Source: Acidimicrobiales bacterium (lineage in GTDB: Bacteria; Actinomycetota; Acidimicrobiia; Acidimicrobiales; MedAcidi-G1). From it: a stretch of 52,845 nt of DNA. The first letter of the stretch is position 1. Each line of letters opens with the position of its first letter. This document shows positions 34,971 through 42,500 of the stretch, piece after piece. The DNA lies in assembly GCA_029577135.1 (NCBI GenBank), contig JARQPW010000017.1, positions 1 through 52,845 on the forward strand, given 5' to 3'. Made by a program: the position numbers and the translations under genes. A model generated the notes under the pieces. It saw nothing but the letters and a program-made list of their open reading frames with translations, was not told the DNA's origin and made no database searches.

Positions 34971-34985
34971 CTGACGGACTGTCAG
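34971..34985. promoter_or_regulatory. Operator-like inverted repeat CTGAC-N5-GTCAG, site A
   Basis: CTGACGGACTGTCAG in the gap between divergent ipdA and an SDR gene. Twelve of fifteen bases match site B at 43442-43456. The shape fits a TetR-type dimer site. No regulator gene is in the window. Confidence 0.6.
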
Positions 34986-35054
34986 AAAGTGAACGTGGTC
35001 ACCGATGACCGGCCGACTCCCGGTCGGGACCGGGACCGGGAAGGGGACGGGGGC

Positions 35055-35060
35055 TAGCGT
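35055..35060 (+). promoter_or_regulatory. -10 element TAGCGT of the SDR gene at 35068
   Basis: TAGCGT, seven bases before GTG 35068, supports that start and a leaderless transcript. Confidence 0.5.
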
Positions 35061-35067
35061 GCCCTTC

Positions 35068-35874
35068 GTGGACTCCCCCATCGATCCTGCCGCCGCCCTC
35101 GACTTCAGCGGGCAGACCGTGCTCGTCACCGGTGGCACCCGCGGGCTGGGTCGGGTGGTCTGCCGCACGTTCCTCGACGCCGGCGCCGACGTGGTCACCT
35201 GCGCCCGCAGCGCCCCCGACGAGCCCGTCACGTCGTCCGACGGCTCACGCCACGCCACCTTCGTGGCCGCCGACGTGCGGGACGCCGACCAGGTCGAGGC
35301 CGTCGTCACAGCCGCCGTCGATCAGACCGGGCGCCTCGACGTGCTGGTCAACAACGCCGGCGGCGCACCGCCAGCCGACACCTCGACGGCCTCGACGGGC
35401 TTCCACGAGAAGGTCATCGCCCTCAACCTGACCAGCGCCCTCACGTTCAGCCGGGCAGCCCACGGGGCCCTGGCCGACGGCGACGGCGGGGTGATCCTCA
35501 ACATCTCGTCCGTGAGCGGCACCCGCACCAACCCGGGAGGCGCCGCCTACGGTGCCGCCAAGGCCGGTCTCGCCAACCTGGGCCGCACCCTCGCCCACGA
35601 GTGGGGACCGGCCATCCGGGTCGTCACGGTCACCGTCGGGATGATCGTCACCGACGAGGCCGCTGCCTTCTACGGCGACGGCGGCCGCCGGGCGGCCATC
35701 GGCGACCTGCTCGCCGCCGGGCGCATGGGCGAGCCCGAGGACGTGGCCGACATGTGCCTGGTGCTGGCCTCGCCGCTGGCCCGCTGGGTCACCGGCACGG
35801 AGGTCGAGGTGCATGGCGGCGACGAACGTCCCGGCTACCTCGACGCGATCGGCACCGACGCCGAATCGGACTGA
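35068..35874 (+). CDS. SDR family oxidoreductase, divergent from ipdA
   Basis: A 268-residue classical short-chain dehydrogenase: TGGTRGLG (21-28) for the cofactor, NNAGG (95-99), Ser147/148, Tyr161 and Lys165 (YGAAK). The GTG at 35068 is chosen by the TAGCGT spacing. Upstream codons are intergenic. Divergent from the ipdA operon with an operator between them, so probably part of the same degradation pathway, perhaps acting on a hydroxyacyl-CoA. The substrate is not readable. Confidence 0.88.
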   Translation: MDSPIDPAAALDFSGQTVLVTGGTRGLGRVVCRTFLDAGADVVTCARSAPDEPVTSSDGSRHATFVAADVRDADQVEAVVTAAVDQTGRLDVLVNNAGGAPPADTSTASTGFHEKVIALNLTSALTFSRAAHGALADGDGGVILNISSVSGTRTNPGGAAYGAAKAGLANLGRTLAHEWGPAIRVVTVTVGMIVTDEAAAFYGDGGRRAAIGDLLAAGRMGEPEDVADMCLVLASPLARWVTGTEVEVHGGDERPGYLDAIGTDAESD

Positions 35875-35881
35875 CCGACCC

Positions 35882-36394
35882 GTGCCACCGATCCACTGCT
35901 GGCGCTCCCCCAAGGTCGAGGTCCGCGGCGGCGCCCTGGCCGGCAAGGGCGTGTTCGCCGTCGAGCCCATCGCCGCCCGTGAGGTCGTCGCCGTCAAGGC
36001 CGGGCACATCGTCGACCGCGACGAGGTCGTGCGCCTGACCGCCGAGATCGGCGACCAAAGCCTGCAGATCGACGACGACCTCTACCTCAGCCCCCGGACC
36101 GCCGGAGAGGTCGAGCAGACGTCGATCCGCATGAACCACTCCTGCGACGCCAACGTGGGCTTTCGGGGCCAGGTCATCTACGTGGCGATGCGGGACATCG
36201 CCGCCGACGAGGAACTCTGCCACGACTACGCCATGGACCGCACCGACGACTACCGACTGGAGTGCCACTGCGGCGCTGACGCATGCCGGGGCGTGGTGAC
36301 CGGCGAGGACTGGCGCCTCCCCGAGGTGCAGGCCCGCTATGAGGGTTTCTTCCTCGAGTACGTGGCCACCAAGATCCGGGAGTTCGGGAACTAG
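35882..36394 (+). CDS. SET domain protein, putative lysine methyltransferase
   Basis: A 170-residue protein with a compact SET domain: GKGVFAVEPI (21-30), RMNHSCDANV (83-92), the ELCHDYAM motif (111-118) containing the conserved Tyr, and a post-SET zinc cluster Cys128, Cys130 and Cys135 that pairs with Cys88. SET enzymes use SAM to methylate lysine. Bacterial targets are rarely known. GTG 35882 follows the SDR stop by seven bases. It is not clear whether the two share a role. The last four bases overlap the convergent small gene. Confidence 0.85.
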   Translation: MPPIHCWRSPKVEVRGGALAGKGVFAVEPIAAREVVAVKAGHIVDRDEVVRLTAEIGDQSLQIDDDLYLSPRTAGEVEQTSIRMNHSCDANVGFRGQVIYVAMRDIAADEELCHDYAMDRTDDYRLECHCGADACRGVVTGEDWRLPEVQARYEGFFLEYVATKIREFGN

Positions 36395-36654
36395 CGGCCC
36401 GGATCCTCGCCCATCTCGGCGAGGGCGTCGCGGACGGCGCCCCGCAATCGCCGGGCGATGTCGGGCGAGAGGTGCCCGACGAGGCCCTCTCCGGGCTTGC
36501 CGACCTCCTCGACGGTGAGGATCACACGGGGCTGGGCGTCCCCGTAGTCGTCACTGATGGCGACCGCCCACGAGATCGGCGTGAGCTCGTCGTCCTCGTA
36601 GTCGGGCGGATAGTCGGCGGGGTCGAACGGGTAATCGTCGATGGAGCGGCGCAT
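36391..36654 (-). CDS. Small acidic protein of unknown function
   Basis: An 87-residue protein, rich in Asp, Glu, Pro and Tyr at the N-terminus (DDYPFDPADYPPDYEDDE), then a strand-rich core and a C-terminal amphipathic helix. It ends four bases into the SET gene on the opposite strand. No known family recognised. The open frame, codon bias and separate start at ATG 36654 support a real gene. CACACT lies six bases before the ATG and may serve as its -10. Confidence 0.65.
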   Translation of the reverse strand: MRRSIDDYPFDPADYPPDYEDDELTPISWAVAISDDYGDAQPRVILTVEEVGKPGEGLVGHLSPDIARRLRGAVRDALAEMGEDPGR

Positions 36655-36697
36655 GCCGACAGTGTGGCAGGGCGCCCCGAACGTGAAATATGACTAA

Positions 36698-36708
36698 TCC
36701 GATCAGAT
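36698..36708. promoter_or_regulatory. cysH operon operator, upstream site TCCGATCAGAT
   Basis: Perfect inverted copy of the 11 bases at 36761-36771. It sits just upstream of the -35. Each copy is itself close to the palindrome TCYGATCRGA. Confidence 0.6.
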
Positions 36709-36713
36709 TTCTG

Positions 36714-36742
36714 TTGATTCGGCGATCCGACGTCTGTAGGTT
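36714..36742 (+). promoter_or_regulatory. cysH operon promoter
   Basis: TTGATT (36714-36719), a 17-base spacer and TAGGTT (36737-36742). The start of transcription would be near 36749, giving a leader of about 36 bases. Confidence 0.65.
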
Positions 36743-36760
36743 GAAGGTCAATCCTGACCT

Positions 36761-36771
36761 ATCTGATCGGA
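36761..36771. promoter_or_regulatory. cysH operon operator, downstream site ATCTGATCGGA
   Basis: Reverse complement of the upstream site, placed after the predicted transcription start and 13 bases before the cysH ATG. Two sites flanking a promoter suggest repression, possibly with looping, by a sulfur-status regulator. Confidence 0.6.
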
Positions 36772-36784
36772 ATTACCCCGGACC

Positions 36785-37483
36785 ATGCCCACCGCGACCC
36801 CGACCCCCGTGGAACTGCGCCGTCCGACCGCCCTGTCCGCGGCCGGGGTCGAGGCGCTGAACGAGCGGTTCGAGGCGGCGCATCCCACCGAGGCCATCCG
36901 CTGGGCCACCACCACCTTCGGCAACGGACTCTGCCTCACCACCTCGTTCTCCGACACCCTGCTCATCGACCTGGCCGTGGCCGTCGACCCCGACATCGAG
37001 GTGGTGTTCCTCGACACCGGCTTCCACTTCGCCGAGACCCTCGACACCCTGCGGCGGGCGATGGTCCGCTACGAACTCCGCCTCCGGGTCGAACGGCCCG
37101 ACGAGGACGCCCCCGACCTCTGGGAGAGCGGCACCGAGGCCTGCTGCGGCGCCCGCAAGATGGCGCCGCTGGATCGGGCGTTGGCCGGAAAGCGGGCCTG
37201 GCTCTCCGGCATGCGCCGCGACGACCACGCCGGGCGGGCACGCACGCCGATCGTGCAGGTCGACCGCCGGGGCCTGGTCAAGGTCAACCCCCTCGCCGCC
37301 TGGCCGGCCGCCGAGGTCGAGTCCTACGCCGCCGAGCACGACATCGTCCTGAACCCGCTTCTGGCCGAGGGCTACGAATCCGTCGGGTGCTGGCCGTGCA
37401 CCGAACGCCCGACCGATGGCGACGACGCACGCAGCGGCCGCTGGGCCGACAGCACCAGAACCGAGTGCGGAATCCACCTGTGA
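36785..37483 (+). CDS. cysH: Assimilatory adenylyl-sulfate (APS/PAPS) reductase
   Basis: A 232-residue protein of the CysH family. It has the nucleophile motif ECGIHL (Cys228) and the four Cys that bind a [4Fe-4S] cluster: Cys120-Cys121 (CCGARK) and Cys202/Cys205 (GCWPC). The cluster points to APS rather than PAPS as substrate. It makes sulfite with thioredoxin as donor. First gene of the sulfate assimilation operon. Its TGA overlaps the next GTG. A promoter with two flanking operators precedes it. Confidence 0.95.
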   Translation: MPTATPTPVELRRPTALSAAGVEALNERFEAAHPTEAIRWATTTFGNGLCLTTSFSDTLLIDLAVAVDPDIEVVFLDTGFHFAETLDTLRRAMVRYELRLRVERPDEDAPDLWESGTEACCGARKMAPLDRALAGKRAWLSGMRRDDHAGRARTPIVQVDRRGLVKVNPLAAWPAAEVESYAAEHDIVLNPLLAEGYESVGCWPCTERPTDGDDARSGRWADSTRTECGIHL

Positions 37484-38142
37484 GCAGTCACCCCTACCCC
37501 GTGAACCTGGACCTCTCCGGTCGCAACGTGCTCGTGGTCGGGGCCGGCGCCGTGGCCGCCCGCAAGGTGCAGGGCCTGGTGGCCGCCGGTGCCCGGGTCA
37601 CCGTCGTCTCCCCCGAGGCCGTGCCCGAGCTCGCCGAGGCCGCCGACCGCGGCACCGTCCGCTGGCACCAGCGCACCTACCGCAGGGGCGAGGTGGCGTC
37701 GTACCGCCTGGCTGTGGCCGCCACCGGCGACCCTGCCGTGAACGGTCAGGTCTACTGGGACGCCGAGGCGGCCGGAATCTGGTTGAACGCCGCCGACGAC
37801 CCCGCCCGCTGCTCCTTCACGCTGCCCGCCATCGTGCGCCGTGACGACCTCCAGGTCGCCGTCTCCACCAACGGCCGCTCGCCGGCCGTGGCCGCCTGGC
37901 TGCGCCGCTCCCTCGAGAACTCGATCGGGCCCGAGCACGCCGCCCTCCTCGTCCTCGCCGCCGAGGTTCGCGAGGACCTCCGGGATGAACGCGGCACCAC
38001 CGAGACCCCCGACTGGGAGTCCGCCCTCGACGAGGACCTGCTCGACCTGATTCGGAACGACGACATCGACGGCGCCCGCCTCCGACTCCGCCGGGCCCTG
38101 GGACTCCCCGGAGTCCCGGACTTCGCAGAGGCCGCGTCATGA
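37480..38142 (+). CDS. Precorrin-2 dehydrogenase / sirohydrochlorin ferrochelatase (siroheme synthase N-domain)
   Basis: A 220-residue CysG N-terminal/Met8-type protein: NVLVVGAGAVAARKVQGL binds NAD, and the conserved Asn/Asp region NAADDPARCSFTLPA follows. It oxidises precorrin-2 and in most members inserts iron, giving siroheme for the sulfite reductase two genes on. GTG 37480 overlaps the cysH stop (GTGA). Its stop overlaps the next ATG (ATGA). The first half of a split CysG. Confidence 0.93.
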   Translation: MSSHPYPVNLDLSGRNVLVVGAGAVAARKVQGLVAAGARVTVVSPEAVPELAEAADRGTVRWHQRTYRRGEVASYRLAVAATGDPAVNGQVYWDAEAAGIWLNAADDPARCSFTLPAIVRRDDLQVAVSTNGRSPAVAAWLRRSLENSIGPEHAALLVLAAEVREDLRDERGTTETPDWESALDEDLLDLIRNDDIDGARLRLRRALGLPGVPDFAEAAS

Positions 38143-38921
38143 CCGTGTACCTGGTCGGCGCCGGCCCGGGCGATCCCGACCTGCTCACGCTGCGCGCCGC
38201 CCGCCTGCTGGCCGAGGCCGACATCGTGGTCCACGACCGGCTGGTGGATCCCCGGGTGCTCGACCTGATCTCCCCGTGGGCCGAGGTGGTCGACGTCGGC
38301 AAGCGTCCCGGTGGGCCGGCCGACGCCCAGGACCGCATCCACCAGGTGCTCGTCGAGGCCGCCCGCCGGCACGCCACCGTCGTGCGCCTCAAGGGCGGCG
38401 ACCCGTTCGTGTTCGGCCGCGGCGGCGAGGAGGCCGAGGCCCTGCGCAGTGAGGGCGTCGGCGTCGAGGTCGTCCCCGGCATCACCTCCGCCATCGCCGG
38501 GCCCGCCGCCGCCGGCATCCCCGTCACCATGCGGGGCCACGCCAGCGGCTTCACCGTCATCACCGGCCACCAGGACCCCACCGCCGCACGCAGCATCGAC
38601 TGGGAGGCCGCAGCACGGCTCGGCACCACGCTCATCGTGCTGATGGGCGCCTCGCGGGCGGACCTCATCGCCGAACGACTCCTGCTCGGCGGCCTCGATG
38701 CCGACACCCCCGTCGCCGTGGTCGAGTCGGCCACCACGCCCGACCAGCAGGTCGTCCGCACCGTCCTCGCCGACCTTCCCGGGACGCCGGTCCACGCACC
38801 TGCCGTCCTCGTCATCGGCTCGGTCGCCGGCCTCGACGTCACCGACGCCGGCCTCGAAGACCTCGTCGCCACCACCGCACACGCCGCCAGCGAACATGGA
38901 GGTTCGTCATGGCTCAACTGA
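38139..38921 (+). CDS. cobA: Uroporphyrinogen-III C-methyltransferase
   Basis: A 260-residue SAM-dependent methyltransferase with VYLVGAGPGDPDLLTLRA near the start, RLKGGDPFVFGRGGEE (86-101), and the VPGITSA and GIPVTMRG motifs. It makes precorrin-2 from uroporphyrinogen III, the step before the preceding protein. The ATG overlaps that gene by four bases, and the 3' end overlaps the sulfite reductase gene by 13 bases. It is the methyltransferase half of a split CysG. Confidence 0.95.
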   Translation: MTVYLVGAGPGDPDLLTLRAARLLAEADIVVHDRLVDPRVLDLISPWAEVVDVGKRPGGPADAQDRIHQVLVEAARRHATVVRLKGGDPFVFGRGGEEAEALRSEGVGVEVVPGITSAIAGPAAAGIPVTMRGHASGFTVITGHQDPTAARSIDWEAAARLGTTLIVLMGASRADLIAERLLLGGLDADTPVAVVESATTPDQQVVRTVLADLPGTPVHAPAVLVIGSVAGLDVTDAGLEDLVATTAHAASEHGGSSWLN

Positions 38922-40699
38922 CCAGCCCACTCGAGACCGTCCCGATCGATCCGGAGATGGCGGCCGACATCGACAAGTTCGAGGAGATGCTCGCCGGCTA
39001 CTTCGCCGGGCGCGTCCCCGAGGACGTGTTCCGGGTCTTCCGGCTGAACAACGGCATCTACGGCCAGCGGCAGGGCGGCACCAGCCAGATGGTGCGGGTC
39101 AAGGTCCCCTATGGCTCCATGACCGCCGACCAACTCGACGGACTGGCCGAACTGGTCGTCGACCACAGCCGCGGCTGGGGCCACATCACCACCCGCCAGA
39201 ACATCCAGTTCCACTTCGTGGAGTTGGCCGAGACCCCTCAGGTCATGCGCCGGCTCGCCTCGGTGGGGCTCACCACCCGGGAGGCCTGCGGCGACACCGT
39301 GCGCAACGTGCAGGGCTGCCACCTGGCCGGCGCCTGCCCCTACGAGGTACTCGACATCAGCGCCTGGGCCGAGGCCACCTACCGGCACTTCGTCCGCAAC
39401 CCCCTGGCACAGCGGCTGCCCCGCAAGTTCAAGATCAACTTCTCGGGCTGCGACACCGACTGCGGCCAGGCCATGTTCAACGACGTCGGCGTGATCGCCG
39501 CCTCGCACACCCACCCCGACGGCAGCGTCGAGCAGGGCTTCCGCGTCTACATCGCGGGTGGCCTCGGCACCACGCCGTTCCCGGCGCTGGCACTCGAGGA
39601 GTTCACCTCCCGCGAGGACCTGCTGCCGACCATCGAATCGGTGCTGCGGGTCTTCGACCAGACGGGCAACCGCGACAACAAGCTGCGGGCCCGCCTCAAG
39701 TGGGTCGTCGACCAGCTCGGCATCGACGAGGTGCGCCGCCGGGTGTTGGCCACCCGCAAGTTCCTGCCCGCGTCCTCGACCTGGCCGGGCGGCGTGCCCG
39801 AGGTCGTCGCCGAGTGGGGCGACGACCCGGCCGGCGTCGCCGAGGGCGTCACCCCGACCCAGATCGGCCAGGGGGTACCCGTGTCGCTGGGCGCCAAGTC
39901 CCCGTTCGACCGGTGGGCAGAGGCCAACGTCGTGCGCGGCGCCGCCAACGGCACCGTGTCGGCCTACGCCTGGTGCGAGCTGGGCGACGTCACCGCCGAC
40001 CAGTTCCGGGCAATGGCCGCCATCGTGCGCGAGTTCGGCGTCGACGTGCGGGTGACCAACCGGCAGAACTTCGTCCTGCGCGACCTCACCGAGGACCAGC
40101 TGGCTCCCGTGTTCCAGCGCCTCGTCGACGCCGGCATGGCGAAGCCCGGCGCCGAGCTGTTGCGCGACGTCGTGGCCTGCCCCGGCGCCGACACCTGCAA
40201 CCTCGCCGTCACCCAGAGCCGGGGCCTCGCCAAGGCCATCGGCGAGGCGCTCGAGGCGGAGGGCCTCGCCGAGGTGGGCGGTGTGCGCATCAACATCTCG
40301 GGCTGCACCAACAGCTGCGGACAGCACCACGCCTCCGACATCGGCTTCTTCGGCGCCGAGCGGCGCGCCCACGGCCAGTCGGCTCCCGGCTACCAAATGC
40401 TGCTGGGTGGCTACGTCGGCCAGGAGCAGATCCACTTCGGACAGAAGGCGCTGCGCCTCCCCGCCAGGAACGCCCCAGAGGCGGCCGTGCGGGTCGTGCG
40501 GCGGTTCGTCGGCGAGCGGCAGGCCGGCGAGAACTTCCCGACCTGGCTGGAACGCTCGGGTGGCGCCAAGGAGGTGGCGATCGGCCTCAAGGATCTCGAC
40601 CAGTTCCCGCTGCCGGACGAGGCCCCCGACTTCTACGTGGACTTCGACGAGACCGGGCCCTATTCGGCCGAGGTCGGCGCCTCGGAGTGCGCCACCTGA
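38909..40699 (+). CDS. Ferredoxin-type nitrite/sulfite reductase (probably sulfite)
   Basis: A 596-residue protein with two ferredoxin-like half domains and two siroheme-binding halves. The coupled [4Fe-4S]-siroheme ligands are Cys424, Cys430 (ACPGADTCNLA), Cys466 and Cys470 (SGCTNSCGQHH). It reduces sulfite to sulfide in six electrons. The operon with cysH and siroheme genes makes sulfite the likely substrate rather than nitrite. ATG 38909 lies within the end of cobA. A GGAGG is nearby within the cobA end (about 38898-38902). Confidence 0.93.
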   Translation: MAQLTSPLETVPIDPEMAADIDKFEEMLAGYFAGRVPEDVFRVFRLNNGIYGQRQGGTSQMVRVKVPYGSMTADQLDGLAELVVDHSRGWGHITTRQNIQFHFVELAETPQVMRRLASVGLTTREACGDTVRNVQGCHLAGACPYEVLDISAWAEATYRHFVRNPLAQRLPRKFKINFSGCDTDCGQAMFNDVGVIAASHTHPDGSVEQGFRVYIAGGLGTTPFPALALEEFTSREDLLPTIESVLRVFDQTGNRDNKLRARLKWVVDQLGIDEVRRRVLATRKFLPASSTWPGGVPEVVAEWGDDPAGVAEGVTPTQIGQGVPVSLGAKSPFDRWAEANVVRGAANGTVSAYAWCELGDVTADQFRAMAAIVREFGVDVRVTNRQNFVLRDLTEDQLAPVFQRLVDAGMAKPGAELLRDVVACPGADTCNLAVTQSRGLAKAIGEALEAEGLAEVGGVRINISGCTNSCGQHHASDIGFFGAERRAHGQSAPGYQMLLGGYVGQEQIHFGQKALRLPARNAPEAAVRVVRRFVGERQAGENFPTWLERSGGAKEVAIGLKDLDQFPLPDEAPDFYVDFDETGPYSAEVGASECAT

Positions 40700-40759
40700 T
40701 TCCCGGCTGATACTCGGCTGGTTCGCCACGCGACCTGTCCGCTCGGGCAGGATCAGGGC

Positions 40760-41713
40760 ATGGCCATCGAGTTCCGCACCGAGGACGCTCCCCCGTACGG
40801 GGCCGTCGAGCAGGTGTCGCCGCTCGTGCGCCGGGTGGTGGCCCGCAACCCGTCGAGGTTCACCTACCACGGCACCGGCACGTTCCTCGTCGGCCCGCCC
40901 GAGGGCGGCCGTGTGGCGATCATCGACGCCGGACCTGACGACGACGACCACATCGCCGCGGTGCTGGCGGCGGTGCAGGGCCAGGAGGTGACCCACCTGC
41001 TGGTCACCCACACCCATCCCGACCACTCCCCGGCCACGGCCGCCGTCGCCGCTGCCACCGGGGCGCCGACGTTCGGTTTCGGGCCCCACCCCGAGGCCGC
41101 CATCCGGGCGCACGAGGAGCGCAAGCGCCGGGCGGTCGAGGCCGGCGACGAGCCCGAGTCCGACGACGGGGAGGGCGGAGGCGACCTGGCCTTCGTACCG
41201 GACCACCCCGTCGCCGACGGCGACCTGGTCGAGGGCGACGGGTTCTCGTTCGGGTGCCTCCACACGCCGGGCCACATCTCGAACCACGTGTGCTTCTCGT
41301 TCGCCGAGGAGCGGACGCTGTTCAGTGGTGACCATGTGATGGGCTGGTCGACCTCGGTGATCCCCGCCCCCGACGGCGACCTCAACGACTACCTGGACAA
41401 CCTGCGCCGCCTGGTCGGACGGGACGAGGTCCGCTACCGCCCCACCCACGGACCGGCGATCACCGATCCGGACCCCTACGTCGAGGCACTGGTCGCCCAC
41501 CGGGAGTCACGTGAGCGCCAGATCGTGGAGGCGCTGGCCCACGGCCCCCGCACCATCGCCTCCCTGGTCGCCGAGATCTACGCACACGTGCACGAGGACC
41601 TGCACAAGGCCGCCGGCGCTTCGGTGTACGCCCACCTGCTGGCCCTGCAGCGGGCCGACCGGGCCATCGTCGAGGGCGAGCCCGGGCCGAAGTCGGAGTG
41701 GGGGCTGCGGTAG
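40760..41713 (+). CDS. Metallo-beta-lactamase fold hydrolase (LACTB2-like)
   Basis: A 317-residue protein with HTHPDH (His84, His86, Asp88, His89), a later HTPGHISNH and FSGDHVMGW, giving the two-zinc site, and a C-terminal winged-helix-like segment (about 245-310) as in LACTB2 and related thioesterase/ribonuclease-like members. Role in the cell unknown. It follows the sulfite reductase by 60 bases and need not belong to that operon. GATACT near 40710 could be a separate -10. Confidence 0.9.
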   Translation: MAIEFRTEDAPPYGAVEQVSPLVRRVVARNPSRFTYHGTGTFLVGPPEGGRVAIIDAGPDDDDHIAAVLAAVQGQEVTHLLVTHTHPDHSPATAAVAAATGAPTFGFGPHPEAAIRAHEERKRRAVEAGDEPESDDGEGGGDLAFVPDHPVADGDLVEGDGFSFGCLHTPGHISNHVCFSFAEERTLFSGDHVMGWSTSVIPAPDGDLNDYLDNLRRLVGRDEVRYRPTHGPAITDPDPYVEALVAHRESRERQIVEALAHGPRTIASLVAEIYAHVHEDLHKAAGASVYAHLLALQRADRAIVEGEPGPKSEWGLR

Positions 41714-41720
41714 CGCCCGG

Positions 41721-42500
41721 CTACGGGTGGCGGCTCGAGACCGAGACGACCTCGCCGGTCATGTAGGAGGACAGGTCGCTGGCGAGGAACACCATCACGT
41801 TGGCGACCTCCCACGGCTCGGCGGCACGACCGAAGGCCTCCTCGGCCACGAGCCCGGCCAGGAGTTCCTCGCTGCTGGTCTTCGCCAGGTGCGGGTGCAT
41901 GGCGATGCTGGGTGCCACGCAGTTGACCCGGACCCCGTGGTCGGCGGCCTCGACAGCCGCCGAGCGGGTGAGGGCCATGACGCCCGCCTTGGCAGCTGCG
42001 TAGTGGGCCTGTCCGGCCTGTGCCCGCCAGCCCAGGACCGAGGCGTTGTTGACGATGGCGCCGCTACCACGGGACGTCATGTGTCGCAGGGCGGCCCGGG
42101 TGCAGCGCATGGTGCCGGTGAGTGTGACGTCGAGGACCCGCTGCCACTCCTCGTCCGTCATGTCGACGAGGTGCGTCTCGCCGCCGAGGCCGGCGTTGTT
42201 GACCAGCACGTCGACGTGGCCGTGGGCGTCGATGGCTGCGGCGAACAGGCCCTGGACGTCGTCTTCGACGGTCACGTCACAGCGGACCGCCAGCGGACGC
42301 TGGCCGGTGAGGTCGGCGAGGGCATCGGCCGCTTCGCCGAGTCGACGTTCGTGGACGTCCGAGATGACGACGGTCGCACCCTCCTCGACACACCGCCTGG
42401 CGGCGGCGAAGCCGATGCCCGACCCGGCGGCGGCCGTGACGACCACGATCCGACCGTCGAGCAGGTTCCGACCCGGCGGGTACTCCGGAACGGTGGTCAC
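41721..42500 (-). CDS. SDR family oxidoreductase, possibly IpdF-like
   Basis: A 259-residue short-chain dehydrogenase with VNNAGLGG, Ser in NNASVLG, and YAAAK. The cofactor loop reads TAAAGSGIG, with Ala where the first Gly of TGxxxGIG is usual. The start (PEYPPGRNLLDGR) and FAAARRCVEEGATVVISDVHERRLG resemble IpdF-type dehydrogenases of mycobacterial steroid clusters as I recall them. GTG 42500 overlaps the stop of the upstream SDR (GTGA). The ipdABC genes are 7-9 kb away. Confidence 0.82.
   Translation of the reverse strand: MTTVPEYPPGRNLLDGRIVVVTAAAGSGIGFAAARRCVEEGATVVISDVHERRLGEAADALADLTGQRPLAVRCDVTVEDDVQGLFAAAIDAHGHVDVLVNNAGLGGETHLVDMTDEEWQRVLDVTLTGTMRCTRAALRHMTSRGSGAIVNNASVLGWRAQAGQAHYAAAKAGVMALTRSAAVEAADHGVRVNCVAPSIAMHPHLAKTSSEELLAGLVAEEAFGRAAEPWEVANVMVFLASDLSSYMTGEVVSVSSRHP

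Noticed and set aside
34933-35067. KstR or KstR2 operator before ipdA
   Set aside because: I looked for AnCAAG-nn-CTTGnT and similar patterns and found none. A different inverted repeat is present instead.
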